From contig CAMYLV010000011.1 in assembly GCA_947259495.1 (NCBI GenBank), positions 1 to 64,000 on the forward strand: a DNA stretch of 64,000 bases, read 5' to 3'. This stretch comes from an uncultured Desulfobacterales bacterium (GTDB lineage: Bacteria > Desulfobacterota > Desulfobacteria > Desulfobacterales > JAHEIW01). Position 1 is the stretch's first letter; every line of letters starts with the position of its first letter. Positions 32,981 to 42,167 of this stretch are shown in pieces. Under the pieces are notes generated by a model. It was not told the origin of the DNA, did not search any database, and was given only the letters and a program-made list of their open reading frames with translations. Position numbers and translations under genes: made by a program.

Positions 32981-34084
32981 CTATTTTCCGGCCTTGCCTA
33001 TAACCCCCTCAACAAAATAGCTCATATTGAGCATATCCGGGTCGCTCAACTTGCCACCCGCAGCAACCACCTCTTTACCGTTTTGATCTTTAATGGGGCC
33101 ATAAAAGACATCCCAGGTCCCGTTTGTCATTTCTTGTTGTTTGGCAGCGACCAAATCTTTGACGGCCTGCGGCACTCTGGGGCTATATTCAGACAGCTTA
33201 ACGATGCCGTCTTTCAACCCGCCCCAGTACTGATGCGTTTTCCATGTGCCATTTAAAATGGCTTTAACGGTGGTGACGTAATAGGAACCCCAGTTCCATA
33301 CCGGGCTGACCAGGACGCTGTCGCCCACAAAACCGCGCATATCGGAGTCGTAACCAATACTCATTAAACCCCTTTCTTTTGCGGCTTTCTGCGGCTCGGT
33401 GGTGTCCTGATGCTGGGATATCATGTCCGCACCGGCGTCCAGCAAGGCAACTGCCGCCTCGCGCTCTTTGACCGGATCGAACCAGGTATTGGTCCACACG
33501 ACTCTGACCTGAGCTTTGGGGTTAACCGAACGGGCACCCAGCGTAAAGGCGTTAATACCCCGAATCACCTCCGGGATGGGGAAAGCCGCCACATAGCCGA
33601 TAATGTTGGTTTTGGTCATTTTCCCGGCCACAATCCCGGAAAGATACCGCGGTTGATACATGCGGCCAAAATAAGTGCTCATGTTCGGCGCAGTTTTAAA
33701 TCCCGAGCAGTGTTCGAAATAGACGCCGGGAAAATCCCGCGCAACTTCCAGCATGGGGTCCATATACCCGAATGACGTTGCGAAGATGACCTTGTAGCCC
33801 TGCTGGGCATACTGCCGAATCACCCGGGCCGCATCCGGCCCTTCGGGCACGCTCTCGATATAGGTGGTCTTGACCTTGTCGCCGAACTCGGTTTCCAGCA
33901 TCTTTCTGCCGGTATCGTGCTCCCAGCTCCAGCCGAGATCACCGATTGGGCCGACATAGATAAATGCCGCTTTTAAGGCTTCCTTGGCATCAGCTTTCGC
34001 CGTTCCCAGGGCCCCGCCGTTGAACAAAACCCAGGTGAAAGCCAAAAAGGCCATCAGCGTTATCAATAATCCGTTTCTTTTCAT
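32981..34084 (-). CDS. BMP-family periplasmic nucleoside-binding protein
   Basis: The predicted product is 367 residues. A Sec signal peptide (KRN start, hydrophobic core, TAKADA near 28-33) has no lipobox, so the mature protein should be free in the periplasm rather than a lipoprotein. The mature fold is that of PnrA/BmpA: FIYVGPIGDLGWSWEHDTGR at the first strand, YAQQGYKVIFATSFGYMD, and ISQHQDTTEPQKAAKERGL. PnrA-like proteins bind purine nucleosides. It is the first gene of the minus-strand operon and has AAAGGAGG before the ATG. Confidence 0.9.
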   Translation of the reverse strand: MKRNGLLITLMAFLAFTWVLFNGGALGTAKADAKEALKAAFIYVGPIGDLGWSWEHDTGRKMLETEFGDKVKTTYIESVPEGPDAARVIRQYAQQGYKVIFATSFGYMDPMLEVARDFPGVYFEHCSGFKTAPNMSTYFGRMYQPRYLSGIVAGKMTKTNIIGYVAAFPIPEVIRGINAFTLGARSVNPKAQVRVVWTNTWFDPVKEREAAVALLDAGADMISQHQDTTEPQKAAKERGLMSIGYDSDMRGFVGDSVLVSPVWNWGSYYVTTVKAILNGTWKTHQYWGGLKDGIVKLSEYSPRVPQAVKDLVAAKQQEMTNGTWDVFYGPIKDQNGKEVVAAGGKLSDPDMLNMSYFVEGVIGKAGK

Positions 34085-34502
34085 GACTGCCTCCTTTCAA
34101 AATTTATGAAGTCAGAAATTAAAATAATTAAATATATGTTTAATCTCCTAATATTATTCACTAAAAATGAAAAATGGGCGTTGAGTGCTCTGGCTCAGTC
34201 ACTTAGGTCTGCTGAGCGTGGTTGGAACAAATTGAGTGGATCCACGTGACGTATCACAACCCGTTTGCGAGTGCAAGTCTCCCATGTTCCTGATTCAGAA
34301 CAGTTGCTTAAGCATTTAAACAGGGTCAACAACTGCCCAGAGAAATATTACGGAGTCATCATATTTCCGCAATGGTTATTAAAATATTTAAAGGTATTAT
34401 GGAAAATATTGACGTACCCGGGTTTGTCTTCTATCCAGGTTATGGTATGGTCCTTATATCATAGTCGACGACTGGATTTAAACACACGGGAGTATCGGCG
34501 CA
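34085..34502. other. divergent intergenic region between importer and catabolic operons
   Basis: No gene is seen in these 418 bases. The region must hold the promoters of the BMP-type operon (minus) and the purine-catabolic run (plus). A possible -35 TTGACG at 34409 with a poor -10 (TATCCA, 34432) faces the plus-strand genes. No riboswitch-like structure was recognised. Confidence 0.4.
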
Positions 34503-35768
34503 ATGGAAAACATACTCTGTCTTAAATGCCTGATTTGCGGCAAGCAATATCGTCATGATGAAGTTGATTACATTTGCCCGCAACACGGTGATGAAGGCAT
34601 ACTCGACGTTCAATACGACTATGATTTCATCGACCGGCAGATTAGCAAAGATGCCCTTTTGAACTCAAGCGACCTTTCGATTTGGCGATACAAACCGCTG
34701 CTGCCGGTTTATCCTGAAGCGGCAGTTCCACCCCTTGCGGTGGGATGGACACCGCTGTATCACACCCCCCGCCTTGCCAAAGACCTGGGCCTAAATGCCT
34801 TGTGGATTAAGGACGACGGCCGCCAGCCCACGGCTTCTTTTAAAGACCGCGCCAGTGCGATTGCCGTGGTGAAGGCCAGAGAAAAAGGTGCTAAGATCAT
34901 TACGACGGCAAGTACCGGAAACGCTGCAGCCGCATTAAGCGGTCTGTGCGCCAGCATGCAGCAGGCGAACGTGATCTTTGTCCCGGAAACCGCCCCACAG
35001 GCCAAAATCGCGCAGTTGCTGGTATTCGGTTCCCGCGTATTTCTGGTCAAAGGAACCTATGATGACGCCTTTGAGCTTTGCCTGAAAGCCACCCGGACAT
35101 ACGGCTGGTACAATCGCAACTCCGGTTTCAACCCATACATGACCGAAGGCAAAAAAACCGCTGCCTATGAAATCTGTGAACAAATGGACTGGCAGGCGCC
35201 GGACTGCATTTTTGTCTCAGTGGGGGACGGCTGTATTATCGGGGGGTTGCACAAGGGCTTAAAAGATCTGCAGGCATTGGGTTGGATCGATAAAATGCCC
35301 AAACTGATGGGCGTGCAGGCTGCCGGCAGCAACTATCTTTATGCAGCCTGGAAAAATAAGGAAGATATTCTCACCAAAACGCCGATCAACGCGCAGACGG
35401 TGGCAGACAGCATCAGCGCAGGCTTGCCCCGGGACCGTATCAAGGCACTGGCAGCTGTAAATGAAAGCGGTGGTGCCTTTATTAGTGTTGAGGATAAGGA
35501 TATATTGCGCGCCATTCCCGAATTGGCCCGCAGCACGGGTGTTTTTGCAGAGCCTGCCGGCGCCGCCGCATATGCCGGCCTGGTAAAAGCGGTTGATCAG
35601 CAGCTGGTATCCGGCGATGAAACCATTGTGATTCTGAACACCGGCAATGGTTTAAAAGATATCGCCGGCGCCATGAAGGCGGTTGAGCAAGTTGGAACAA
35701 AGCCGTTTCGAGTTGCACCGGACATCAAAGTACTCCAACAGGTGGTGGATGGCTGGAGTGCGACCTGA
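34503..35768 (+). CDS. threonine synthase-like PLP enzyme of the purine cluster
   Basis: The predicted product is 421 residues of fold-type II. An N-terminal rubredoxin-like knuckle CLKCLICGKQY (C6, C9, C12) with C25 resembles the extra zinc ribbon of some ThrC relatives. The PLP lysine is K114 in PTASFKDRASAI and the phosphate loop is TASTGNAAAALSG. Threonine synthase would need homoserine-pathway context, absent here; genes downstream are ygeY, xdh, ygeW and ygfK. In E. coli the matching position is filled by YgeX, a 2,3-diaminopropionate ammonia-lyase of the same fold. A lyase or synthase acting on an amino-acid product of purine breakdown is therefore my inference. Confidence 0.8.
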   Translation: MENILCLKCLICGKQYRHDEVDYICPQHGDEGILDVQYDYDFIDRQISKDALLNSSDLSIWRYKPLLPVYPEAAVPPLAVGWTPLYHTPRLAKDLGLNALWIKDDGRQPTASFKDRASAIAVVKAREKGAKIITTASTGNAAAALSGLCASMQQANVIFVPETAPQAKIAQLLVFGSRVFLVKGTYDDAFELCLKATRTYGWYNRNSGFNPYMTEGKKTAAYEICEQMDWQAPDCIFVSVGDGCIIGGLHKGLKDLQALGWIDKMPKLMGVQAAGSNYLYAAWKNKEDILTKTPINAQTVADSISAGLPRDRIKALAAVNESGGAFISVEDKDILRAIPELARSTGVFAEPAGAAAYAGLVKAVDQQLVSGDETIVILNTGNGLKDIAGAMKAVEQVGTKPFRVAPDIKVLQQVVDGWSAT

Positions 35769-35810
35769 TTTATCTGCTAACAGTTTCAAGCGATTTTGAA
35801 TTGAGAAAGC

Positions 35811-35895
35811 CACACGCGAAGACGCAAAGGCGCAAAGTTTTTTTAATAATTTTCTTTATGGCTTTTCTTTCGCGGGCTTAGCGGCTTTGCGTGCG
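35811..35895. repeat. ACGCAAAGGCGCAAAG palindrome
   Basis: CACGCGAAGACGCAAAGGCG and GGGCTTAGCGGCTTTGCGTG form imperfect inverse arms about 85 bp across, with a T-rich centre. Relatives are at 39284-39359, 49738-49818 and 27121-27314. Confidence 0.6.
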
Positions 35896-35935
35896 GATAG
35901 CAGCTTACAGCAACCTCGAAAAAGGATATTAAACC

Positions 35936-37405
35936 GTGATCGATCTAACCGTGGTTCCCGAAGGGCATGAAAGTGCCGTTAAAAGAGCCAGAGAAAAAAA
36001 CATTATCATTCCAACCTTTCAGCAGCAGCAGAACCCCGACCACATTCCTGAGGCCATCGTATCCCGCTTGAAAAACATTGGGTTATGGGACATCGATCCT
36101 TTGAATCTTTTTCGGATCACCTGGCATAATGAGCCGGTGGCGCACGGGGGCGGGTTTGGCGATGTCAATTTCATCGAATTTCCCAAAACGCTAACCGGCG
36201 TTGAGGCGCGCATTGTGGCTATTGTCGGTAAATGGTTTCCCACCGGGGCACACAAGGTGGGGGCGGCATTTGGCTGCCTGGTTCCCCGGCTGGTGACCGG
36301 CCAGTTCGACCCCACCACCCAGAAGGCCGTATGGCCGTCAACCGGCAATTACTGCCGTGGGGGGGCCTATGATTCGACCTTGCTGGGCTGCGAATCCATC
36401 GCCATCCTGCCCGAAGGCATGAGTCGTGAACGCTTTGAATGGCTCACATCGGTTTCCGGAGAAATTATCAAAACCCCGGGCAGTGAAAGTAATGTCAAAG
36501 AAATTTTCGACAAATGCTGGGAATTGAGGGAATCCGGACAGGCTCTGACGATTTTCAATCAGTTTGATGAATTCGGTAACTACCTCTGGCACCATGAAAT
36601 CACCGGACCGGCGGTGCTGGAAGTCCTCGAACGCATCATGGGCCCCCAAGATAAGTTCCAGGGATTTATGTCAGCCACCGGCTCAGCCGGCACGATTGCC
36701 TGCGGGGATTTTCTGAAAAAGCAGTTTCCGCTGAGTAAAATTGTTGCCAGCGAAGCGCTGCAGTGCCCGACCCTGCTGCGCAACGGATTTGGCGAACACC
36801 GCATCGAGGGCATCGGTGATAAGCATGTGCCCTGGATTCACAATGTCAAAAACCTCGATATGGTGGTGGCCGTTGACGATGAAACCCCCATCAGCCTGAT
36901 GCGCCTGTTCAACGAGCCGGCCGGCAAAAAATATCTCGCAGCCAAAGGCGTTTCCCCAGCGCTGCTTGATATGCTGGACCTGCTGGGAATATCCTGCATT
37001 GGCAATCTTGTGACGGCCATTAAATTCGCCCGCTATTATGAACTGGGTGATGATGATATTGTCATGACGGTGCTGACCGACTCCATGGAGATGTACGCCA
37101 GCCGGCTGGCCGAACTCAATCAAGAACGCGGCGAGTTTACAGATAGCGATGCAGCTGCCGTATATGCCCGAAATATAGAGGGGCTGACCATCGACAATAT
37201 GGAAGAACTGACCTATTACGGGCGTAAGCGCATTCACAATCTCAAATACTATACCTGGGTTGAACAGCAGGGCAAAACCTATGAGGAAATTCAGAAGCAG
37301 TGGTATGACCATGATTATTGGGACAGTATCCCCGCTAGTGTGGATCAAATCGACGCCCTGATTGAGGAATTTAATGCCAAAACCGGCCTGCTCGATGCTC
37401 TCTAG
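35936..37405 (+). CDS. second fold-type II PLP enzyme of the purine cluster
   Basis: The predicted product is 489 residues. The PLP lysine is K107 in KWFPTGAHKVGAAFGC, recalling TrpB (TGAHK), and the phosphate loop is WPSTGNYCRGGAYDS. A GSAGTIACGDF glycine-rich segment follows at about 250. The C-terminal 110 residues extend beyond the usual cysteine-synthase fold. It starts at GTG 35936 with AAGGA upstream. I know such proteins only as uncharacterised 'PLP-dependent' enzymes. Placement beside ygeY and ygeW suggests C-N or C-X elimination on a purine-derived amino acid. Confidence 0.75.
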   Translation: MIDLTVVPEGHESAVKRAREKNIIIPTFQQQQNPDHIPEAIVSRLKNIGLWDIDPLNLFRITWHNEPVAHGGGFGDVNFIEFPKTLTGVEARIVAIVGKWFPTGAHKVGAAFGCLVPRLVTGQFDPTTQKAVWPSTGNYCRGGAYDSTLLGCESIAILPEGMSRERFEWLTSVSGEIIKTPGSESNVKEIFDKCWELRESGQALTIFNQFDEFGNYLWHHEITGPAVLEVLERIMGPQDKFQGFMSATGSAGTIACGDFLKKQFPLSKIVASEALQCPTLLRNGFGEHRIEGIGDKHVPWIHNVKNLDMVVAVDDETPISLMRLFNEPAGKKYLAAKGVSPALLDMLDLLGISCIGNLVTAIKFARYYELGDDDIVMTVLTDSMEMYASRLAELNQERGEFTDSDAAAVYARNIEGLTIDNMEELTYYGRKRIHNLKYYTWVEQQGKTYEEIQKQWYDHDYWDSIPASVDQIDALIEEFNAKTGLLDAL

Positions 37406-37792
37406 TTGTTAAAGCGGAATAGATTCTGTTTTAATTTAAAAATTAGGACAGGATTTTTTGGATTATTTTATGTTGATCACTTTCCAGAAGAAAGGGATGA
37501 AATTTAATCCGCTTAGCGGAAGTAACCTTGGTCAGTAATTAAGAAAAGAGAATCTTCAACCACTACAACTATTTAACATCTACTCTTGGCTGCCAAATGT
37601 GCGATGTTATCGACAGGTAGTTTTTATTTAATAACCGGCCTGGTTGCCGAATTAAAAGGATTCCACCGCAGGTGGATTGTGTTTTCACGGCTTCATCTAG
37701 AAACCGTGGAAGAAAAAAATAGATCCCGTTTATCCTCTAAATCTTGTCTTAAAAAAATACGATAGAATCTATTCCAACATAGAGGCCAGGAT
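37406..37792. repeat. 387-bp gap bounded by inverted repeats
   Basis: GGAATAGATTCT (37416-37427) is the exact inverse of AGAATCTATTCC (37764-37775). Matching continues inwards with mismatches for about 40 bases. No gene lies inside. It may be another short non-autonomous element or a large hairpin. Confidence 0.4.
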
Positions 37793-39007
37793 ATGAAAAT
37801 CGACTTTAAATCGGTTCTGAATCGTGCCAACGAATATAAGCCCGCGATTTCCAGATTTTTACGAGATATGATAGCCATCCCCAGCGAAAGCTGCCAGGAA
37901 GAAAAGGTGATTCAGCGGATCAAACAGGAAATGGAAACCGTCGGGTTCGATCGTGTGGATATCGATCCCATGGGGAATGTCCTGGGGTATATTGGAAACG
38001 GCCGTCAACTGATTGCCATGGATGCCCATGTGGACACCGTTGGTGTCGGGGATCAGGCCCAATGGGATTATGATCCGTATCAGGGTTATGAAGACGATGA
38101 AGTCATCGTGGGACGTGGCGCCAGCGACCAGGAAGGCGGTATGGCCGCCATGGTATATGCCGGTAAAATTATCAAAGACCTGCACCTGGAAGATGATTAT
38201 ACGCTGCTGATTACCGGAACCGTTCAGGAGGAAGATTGTGATGGTCTCTGCTGGCAATATATAATTAATGAAAGCAAGATCCGGCCCGAATTCGTAGTTT
38301 CCACCGAACCGACTTCCTGCCGGATTTATCGGGGGCAGCGCGGCCGAATGGAAATTAAAGTGGCCACCGGCGGGGTTAGCGGTCATGGCTCGGCTCCTGA
38401 AAGGGGCGATAATGCTATTTTCAAAATGGCACCGATTCTCAATGAGCTTCAGGTTTTGAATACGCGTCTGAAGGAAGACGATTTTTTAGGCAAGGGAACG
38501 CTGACAGTTTCTGAAATTTTTTCTAGCTCGCCCTCCCGCTGTGCGGTTGCCGACGGCTGCTGGATCTCTATCGATCGGCGGCTGACCGCCGGCGAAACCG
38601 GCGAAACCGCTTTGCAGCAAATTCGGGATCTGCCGGTCGTTAAGGAAGCCGGCGCCCAGGTTGTAATGTACACCTATGACCGGCCATCGTATACCGGTCT
38701 GGTGTATGCGACAGATTCCTATTTTCCGGCCTGGACCCTGAAGGAAAAGCATCCGGCGTGTCAAACGCTTGTGGCCGGCTATCAAAACCTTTTCGGAGAA
38801 GATCCGGTTGTGGACAAGTGGACATTTTCTACCAACGGGGTGGCGATCACAGGGATGTCCGGAATTCCCTGTATCGGCTTTGGACCGGGCCATGAAGATC
38901 AGGCCCACGCCCCGAACGAGAAGACCTGGAAAAGCGAGCTGGTTCAGGCTGCAGCCTTGTATGCTGTTATACCGGCCATGTACGTTGATCAATTTACCGG
39001 GAATTAA
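37793..39007 (+). CDS. ygeY: YgeY-family selenium-linked M20 hydrolase
   Basis: The predicted product is 404 residues. The M20 metal site is complete: [12 protein letters not shown] (H79, D81), [14 protein letters not shown] (D112) and TVQEEDCD (E146, E147). This subgroup is encoded in selenium-dependent purine and hydantoin clusters and is named for E. coli YgeY. The substrate is not established; hydrolysis of an amide or ureido intermediate is likely. AGGAT precedes ATG 37793. It lies directly before the carbamate kinase remnant, as in related clusters. Confidence 0.9.
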   Translation: MKIDFKSVLNRANEYKPAISRFLRDMIAIPSESCQEEKVIQRIKQEMETVGFDRVDIDPMGNVLGYIGNGRQLIAMDAHVDTVGVGDQAQWDYDPYQGYEDDEVIVGRGASDQEGGMAAMVYAGKIIKDLHLEDDYTLLITGTVQEEDCDGLCWQYIINESKIRPEFVVSTEPTSCRIYRGQRGRMEIKVATGGVSGHGSAPERGDNAIFKMAPILNELQVLNTRLKEDDFLGKGTLTVSEIFSSSPSRCAVADGCWISIDRRLTAGETGETALQQIRDLPVVKEAGAQVVMYTYDRPSYTGLVYATDSYFPAWTLKEKHPACQTLVAGYQNLFGEDPVVDKWTFSTNGVAITGMSGIPCIGFGPGHEDQAHAPNEKTWKSELVQAAALYAVIPAMYVDQFTGN

Positions 39008-39051
39008 CCTGTTACGAGGGTGAATAGAGGCGTTTCAGTGGGGTGAGATCC

Positions 39052-39247
39052 ATGCCCAAATTGCTCGTAATCGCCATCGGCGGCAATTCATTGATAAAAG
39101 ACCCCCGATATCAGCGTGTCGAGGATCAATACGCCGCCATCTGTGAAACCGCCCGGCCGATCGTTGATATAATCGAAGACGGTTACAGAACCGTCATCAG
39201 CCATCCGCGGAAAGGCGGGCACACGTATTTGCCGCGAAGAATCCTAA
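39052..39247 (+). pseudogene. arcC: carbamate kinase, internal deletion remnant
   Basis: The first 50 codons (MPKLLVIAIGGNSLIKDPRY, then a helix, then YRTVISH) match the N-terminus of carbamate kinase, including the GGNS phosphate-site motif and the strand that normally continues HGNGPQVG. At about 39200 the sequence jumps, in the +1 frame, to AIRGKAGTRI-CREES-stop (39200-39247), which matches the family's C-terminus (A-x-x-G-x-x-GT-x-I). About 240-250 central codons are gone, so no active enzyme can be made. An intact copy would turn carbamoyl phosphate from YgeW into ATP. Confidence 0.8.
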
Positions 39248-39283
39248 AGGGGAGCTGCCGGAGATAAAGTATTTAAAATGCTT

Positions 39284-39359
39284 CACGCAAAGACGCCAAG
39301 ACAGGAAATTTTTTTAATCTTTTGATTTGTTCTTTGCGGGCTTTGCGGATTTGCGTGCG
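39284..39359. repeat. ACGCAAAGACGCCAAG palindrome
   Basis: CACGCAAAGACGCCAAGACA and CTTTGCGGATTTGCGTG are imperfect inverse arms of the same family as 35811-35895. It lies between the carbamate kinase remnant and the fused dehydrogenase gene. Confidence 0.6.
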
Positions 39360-39414
39360 AATAATATCCGGTAACGGCTTTACCAATGAGCAAACATTAA
39401 AACAAAAAGGATCC

Positions 39415-41991
39415 ATGATAAAATTCATTTTAAACGGCTCAGAAGCATCCTATGACGGTGATCCCGAGATTTCTCTGTTAAACTATTTAAGAGAGACAGC
39501 GGGTATTGTTTCTGCAAAAAACGGCTGTAGCGGGGAAGCAACGTGCGGCGCCTGCCTGGTCGAAGTAAATGCCAAACCGGCACTTTCCTGTATAACACCC
39601 ATGAAAAAGGTAACCGGTGCGAATATTGTCACCATTGAAGGCTTTCCGGAAAGCCTGCGCCAAACCCTCGGGCGGGCATTTGTGGTCAAAGGCGCCGTGC
39701 AGTGCGGTTTTTGCACGCCCGGTTTTTTATCGCGCGCCAAAATCCTTTTGGAGAAGAACCCGCAACCCAGCCGGCACGACATCATACAGGCCCTTAGATT
39801 TAATCTGTGCCGCTGCACCGGTTATATCAAAATTATCGATGCCATCGAATTGGCGGCCGAGCATATCCGAAAAAATCAGGAGATCAGACTTTCAGGCACC
39901 GGCAAGGTGGGTGCGTCTCAGCCCAAATACGATGCCTATAACAAAGCCGTCGGCCAAAGCGCCTTTATCGACGATATGCGCATCGATGGCATGCTGCATG
40001 CCGCTCTGAAATTTAGCGACCATCCCCGGGCACGAGTGCGTAAGATCGATATTTCGGCAGCAGAAGGCATGGCGGGTGTCGTGCAAATCTTCACGGCCAA
40101 TGACATTCCCGGCGAACGCACCATTGGTGTTATTCACCAGGACTGGCCGGTAATGATTGCTGCAGGCGAAACCACACGGTACATTGGGGATGTCCTGGCC
40201 GGAGTGGTAGCCGAAAATGAAGAAATTGCCCGCCAGGCGGTAGCTGCCATCTCGTTGGAATACGAGATCCAGGAGCCTTTAACGGATTTGCACGTCGCTG
40301 AAAGCAGCCCCATCAAAGTCCACGAATCCGGGAACCTGTTGAGCGTATCCCATATTCAACGCGGCGACGATATTGATTCTGTTTTAAAGACATCGGCCTA
40401 TGTGGTGACAGCCACTTACCAGACCCAGCGGGTGGAGCATGGGTTTTTAGAAACCGAGGTCGCGATTGCGCTGCCGTCAGGGTCAGATGGGATTGAGCTC
40501 TACGTTCAAAGCCAGGGCGTATATGAGGATCAGCGACAGATCGCCCACATCCTCGGCGTTTCCAGCGATAAGGTCAGCGTGAAACTGGTACCCACCGGCG
40601 GGGGATTTGGCGGCAAAGAAGATTTGACTGTTCAGGGACATGCAGCTGTTTTCAGTTTCCTTCTGAAAAAACCGGTCAAGGTCAGCTTAAGCCGCGCTGA
40701 ATCCATCCGCATGCATCCTAAGCGCCATCCATTTCACATGCAATACGTCCTGGGGTGCGATGAAAACGGCAAGCTGACCGGATTGTCCGCAAGGATCATA
40801 GGTGATACCGGCGCTTATGCTTCGTTGGGGGGCGAAGTGCTGGAAAGGGCCGCCGGCCACGCCACCGGCGCCTATTACGTTCCAAATGTCGATATCGAAT
40901 CCAAAGCCGTCTACACCAACAATATTCCCTGCGGCGCCATGCGGGGCTTCGGTGTTAATCAGGTCACCTTTGCCATGGAAGGCTGCATTGAACAGCTGTG
41001 TGCCCGGGGCGGGTTTGATCCCTGGCAGTTTCGTTATGATAATGTTCTCGATACCGGTAAGGAGACCGCCACCGGACAGATCCTGGGCGAGGGCGTTGGT
41101 CTTAAAGCAACACTGCTGGCGGTCAAAGATGAATTTTATACGGCCAAAACAGCGGGGCTGGCCTGCGGCCTAAAAAATTGCGGCATCGGCAACGGCGTGC
41201 TCGAAGAATGTGACGTTAAAATTGAAATCAAATCTAAAGATCATATCGTTTTACAGCACGGCTGGACCGAAATGGGCCAGGGCGTGGATACTGTCGCCCA
41301 GCAGATTCTTTGCGAAGAAATCGGACTGGATGACCCGGGTTGTATTGAAGTCAGTGTCAACACCGATTCCAAAGCCAGGGCCGGCATGACCACCGCCAGC
41401 CGCGCGACGTTTCAGATGGGACATGCCATCATCAACGCCGCCCGTGATCTTAAAAAAGATTTAACAACCCAAAGTCTGGCGCAATTGAGAGGACGGGTTT
41501 ACACCGGCCACTGGGTTTGTGATTGGACCACCCGGCTCGGAAATCCGGGCGTAGTCCTGACTCATTATTCCTACGGATATGCCACCCATCTGGTGATTCT
41601 GGACGATGTCGGGCGGGTGGATCGTGTGGTGGCGGCCCATGACGGAGGGCGAATCATCAACCCCACCCTGTTTGAAAGCCAGATCGAAGGGGCGGTCGTC
41701 ATGGGGCTTGGCTATGCGCTCAGTGAGGAGCTCCTTATGGAAGGCGGGCAACTGAAAACCAAACGCTACGGCAAGATGGGGATTCCGCGGATCAAAGATG
41801 TGCCGCAGATTGAGGTCAAGATGGTGGAAGTCAAAGATCCCCTGGGACCTTACGGTGCCAAAGGGGTTGGAGAGATCGGCAACATTCCGACGGCCGGAGC
41901 CGTTGCCAATGCCTTATATCAGTATGATAGTGCACCGCGCTATAAACTACCGATGAAGAAGCGGCAAAATCGTTCAAAGGTTTTGCGCTGA
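39415..41991 (+). CDS. fused 2Fe-2S / molybdopterin xanthine dehydrogenase (XdhD-like)
   Basis: The predicted product is 858 residues. Residues 1-150 bind two [2Fe-2S] clusters: C38, C44, C47, C59 and C97, C100, C132, C134 (QCGFCTPG, LCRCTGY). From about 165 it is the large molybdenum subunit, with VPTGGGFGGKEDLTVQGH, AMRGFGVNQVTFAMEG and the catalytic glutamate in GAKGVGEIG near 819. There is no FAD domain, as in E. coli XdhD, a selenium-dependent hydroxylase candidate. Electrons must leave through a partner, possibly YgfK. ATG 39415 is preferred; a longer frame begins in repeat DNA. Confidence 0.88.
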   Translation: MIKFILNGSEASYDGDPEISLLNYLRETAGIVSAKNGCSGEATCGACLVEVNAKPALSCITPMKKVTGANIVTIEGFPESLRQTLGRAFVVKGAVQCGFCTPGFLSRAKILLEKNPQPSRHDIIQALRFNLCRCTGYIKIIDAIELAAEHIRKNQEIRLSGTGKVGASQPKYDAYNKAVGQSAFIDDMRIDGMLHAALKFSDHPRARVRKIDISAAEGMAGVVQIFTANDIPGERTIGVIHQDWPVMIAAGETTRYIGDVLAGVVAENEEIARQAVAAISLEYEIQEPLTDLHVAESSPIKVHESGNLLSVSHIQRGDDIDSVLKTSAYVVTATYQTQRVEHGFLETEVAIALPSGSDGIELYVQSQGVYEDQRQIAHILGVSSDKVSVKLVPTGGGFGGKEDLTVQGHAAVFSFLLKKPVKVSLSRAESIRMHPKRHPFHMQYVLGCDENGKLTGLSARIIGDTGAYASLGGEVLERAAGHATGAYYVPNVDIESKAVYTNNIPCGAMRGFGVNQVTFAMEGCIEQLCARGGFDPWQFRYDNVLDTGKETATGQILGEGVGLKATLLAVKDEFYTAKTAGLACGLKNCGIGNGVLEECDVKIEIKSKDHIVLQHGWTEMGQGVDTVAQQILCEEIGLDDPGCIEVSVNTDSKARAGMTTASRATFQMGHAIINAARDLKKDLTTQSLAQLRGRVYTGHWVCDWTTRLGNPGVVLTHYSYGYATHLVILDDVGRVDRVVAAHDGGRIINPTLFESQIEGAVVMGLGYALSEELLMEGGQLKTKRYGKMGIPRIKDVPQIEVKMVEVKDPLGPYGAKGVGEIGNIPTAGAVANALYQYDSAPRYKLPMKKRQNRSKVLR

Positions 41992-42036
41992 ATGTTTCAG
42001 GTGTAAAGGTGTCAGCCAGCTGGCAAACGTTGCATT

Positions 42037-42119
42037 TGTTTAATTGGTTTAATTCGTTCAATTGGTTCGATTTAAGCTCACCAATTCAACCCATAAGACC
42101 AATAAAACCAATCGAACAA
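42037..42119. repeat. TTCAATTGGTTTAATTCG palindrome
   Basis: TTTAATTGGTTTAATTCGTT on the left and AGACCAATAAAACCAATCGA on the right are inverse near-tandem arms. It lies between the fused dehydrogenase and the SsnA-like gene. Confidence 0.5.
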
Positions 42120-42167
42120 TTTCTTGAACCCAGAACCGGGAACCTGCATTGATAGGAAGGTGATGAA

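Noticed and set aside
34085-34502. Purine riboswitch or tRNA-like fold in the divergent region
   Set aside because: A GTTTGCGAGTGCAAGTC stretch near 34262 faintly recalls a T-arm, but no cloverleaf or three-way purine-aptamer core could be drawn.
36683-37348. 221-codon antisense frame over the second PLP enzyme
   Set aside because: It is a shadow of a gene with conserved PLP motifs; no homology is visible.
39052-39267. Carbamate kinase fragment as a short functional protein or simple frameshift
   Set aside because: About 240 central codons, including most of the active site, are absent, so a single-base error cannot explain it.
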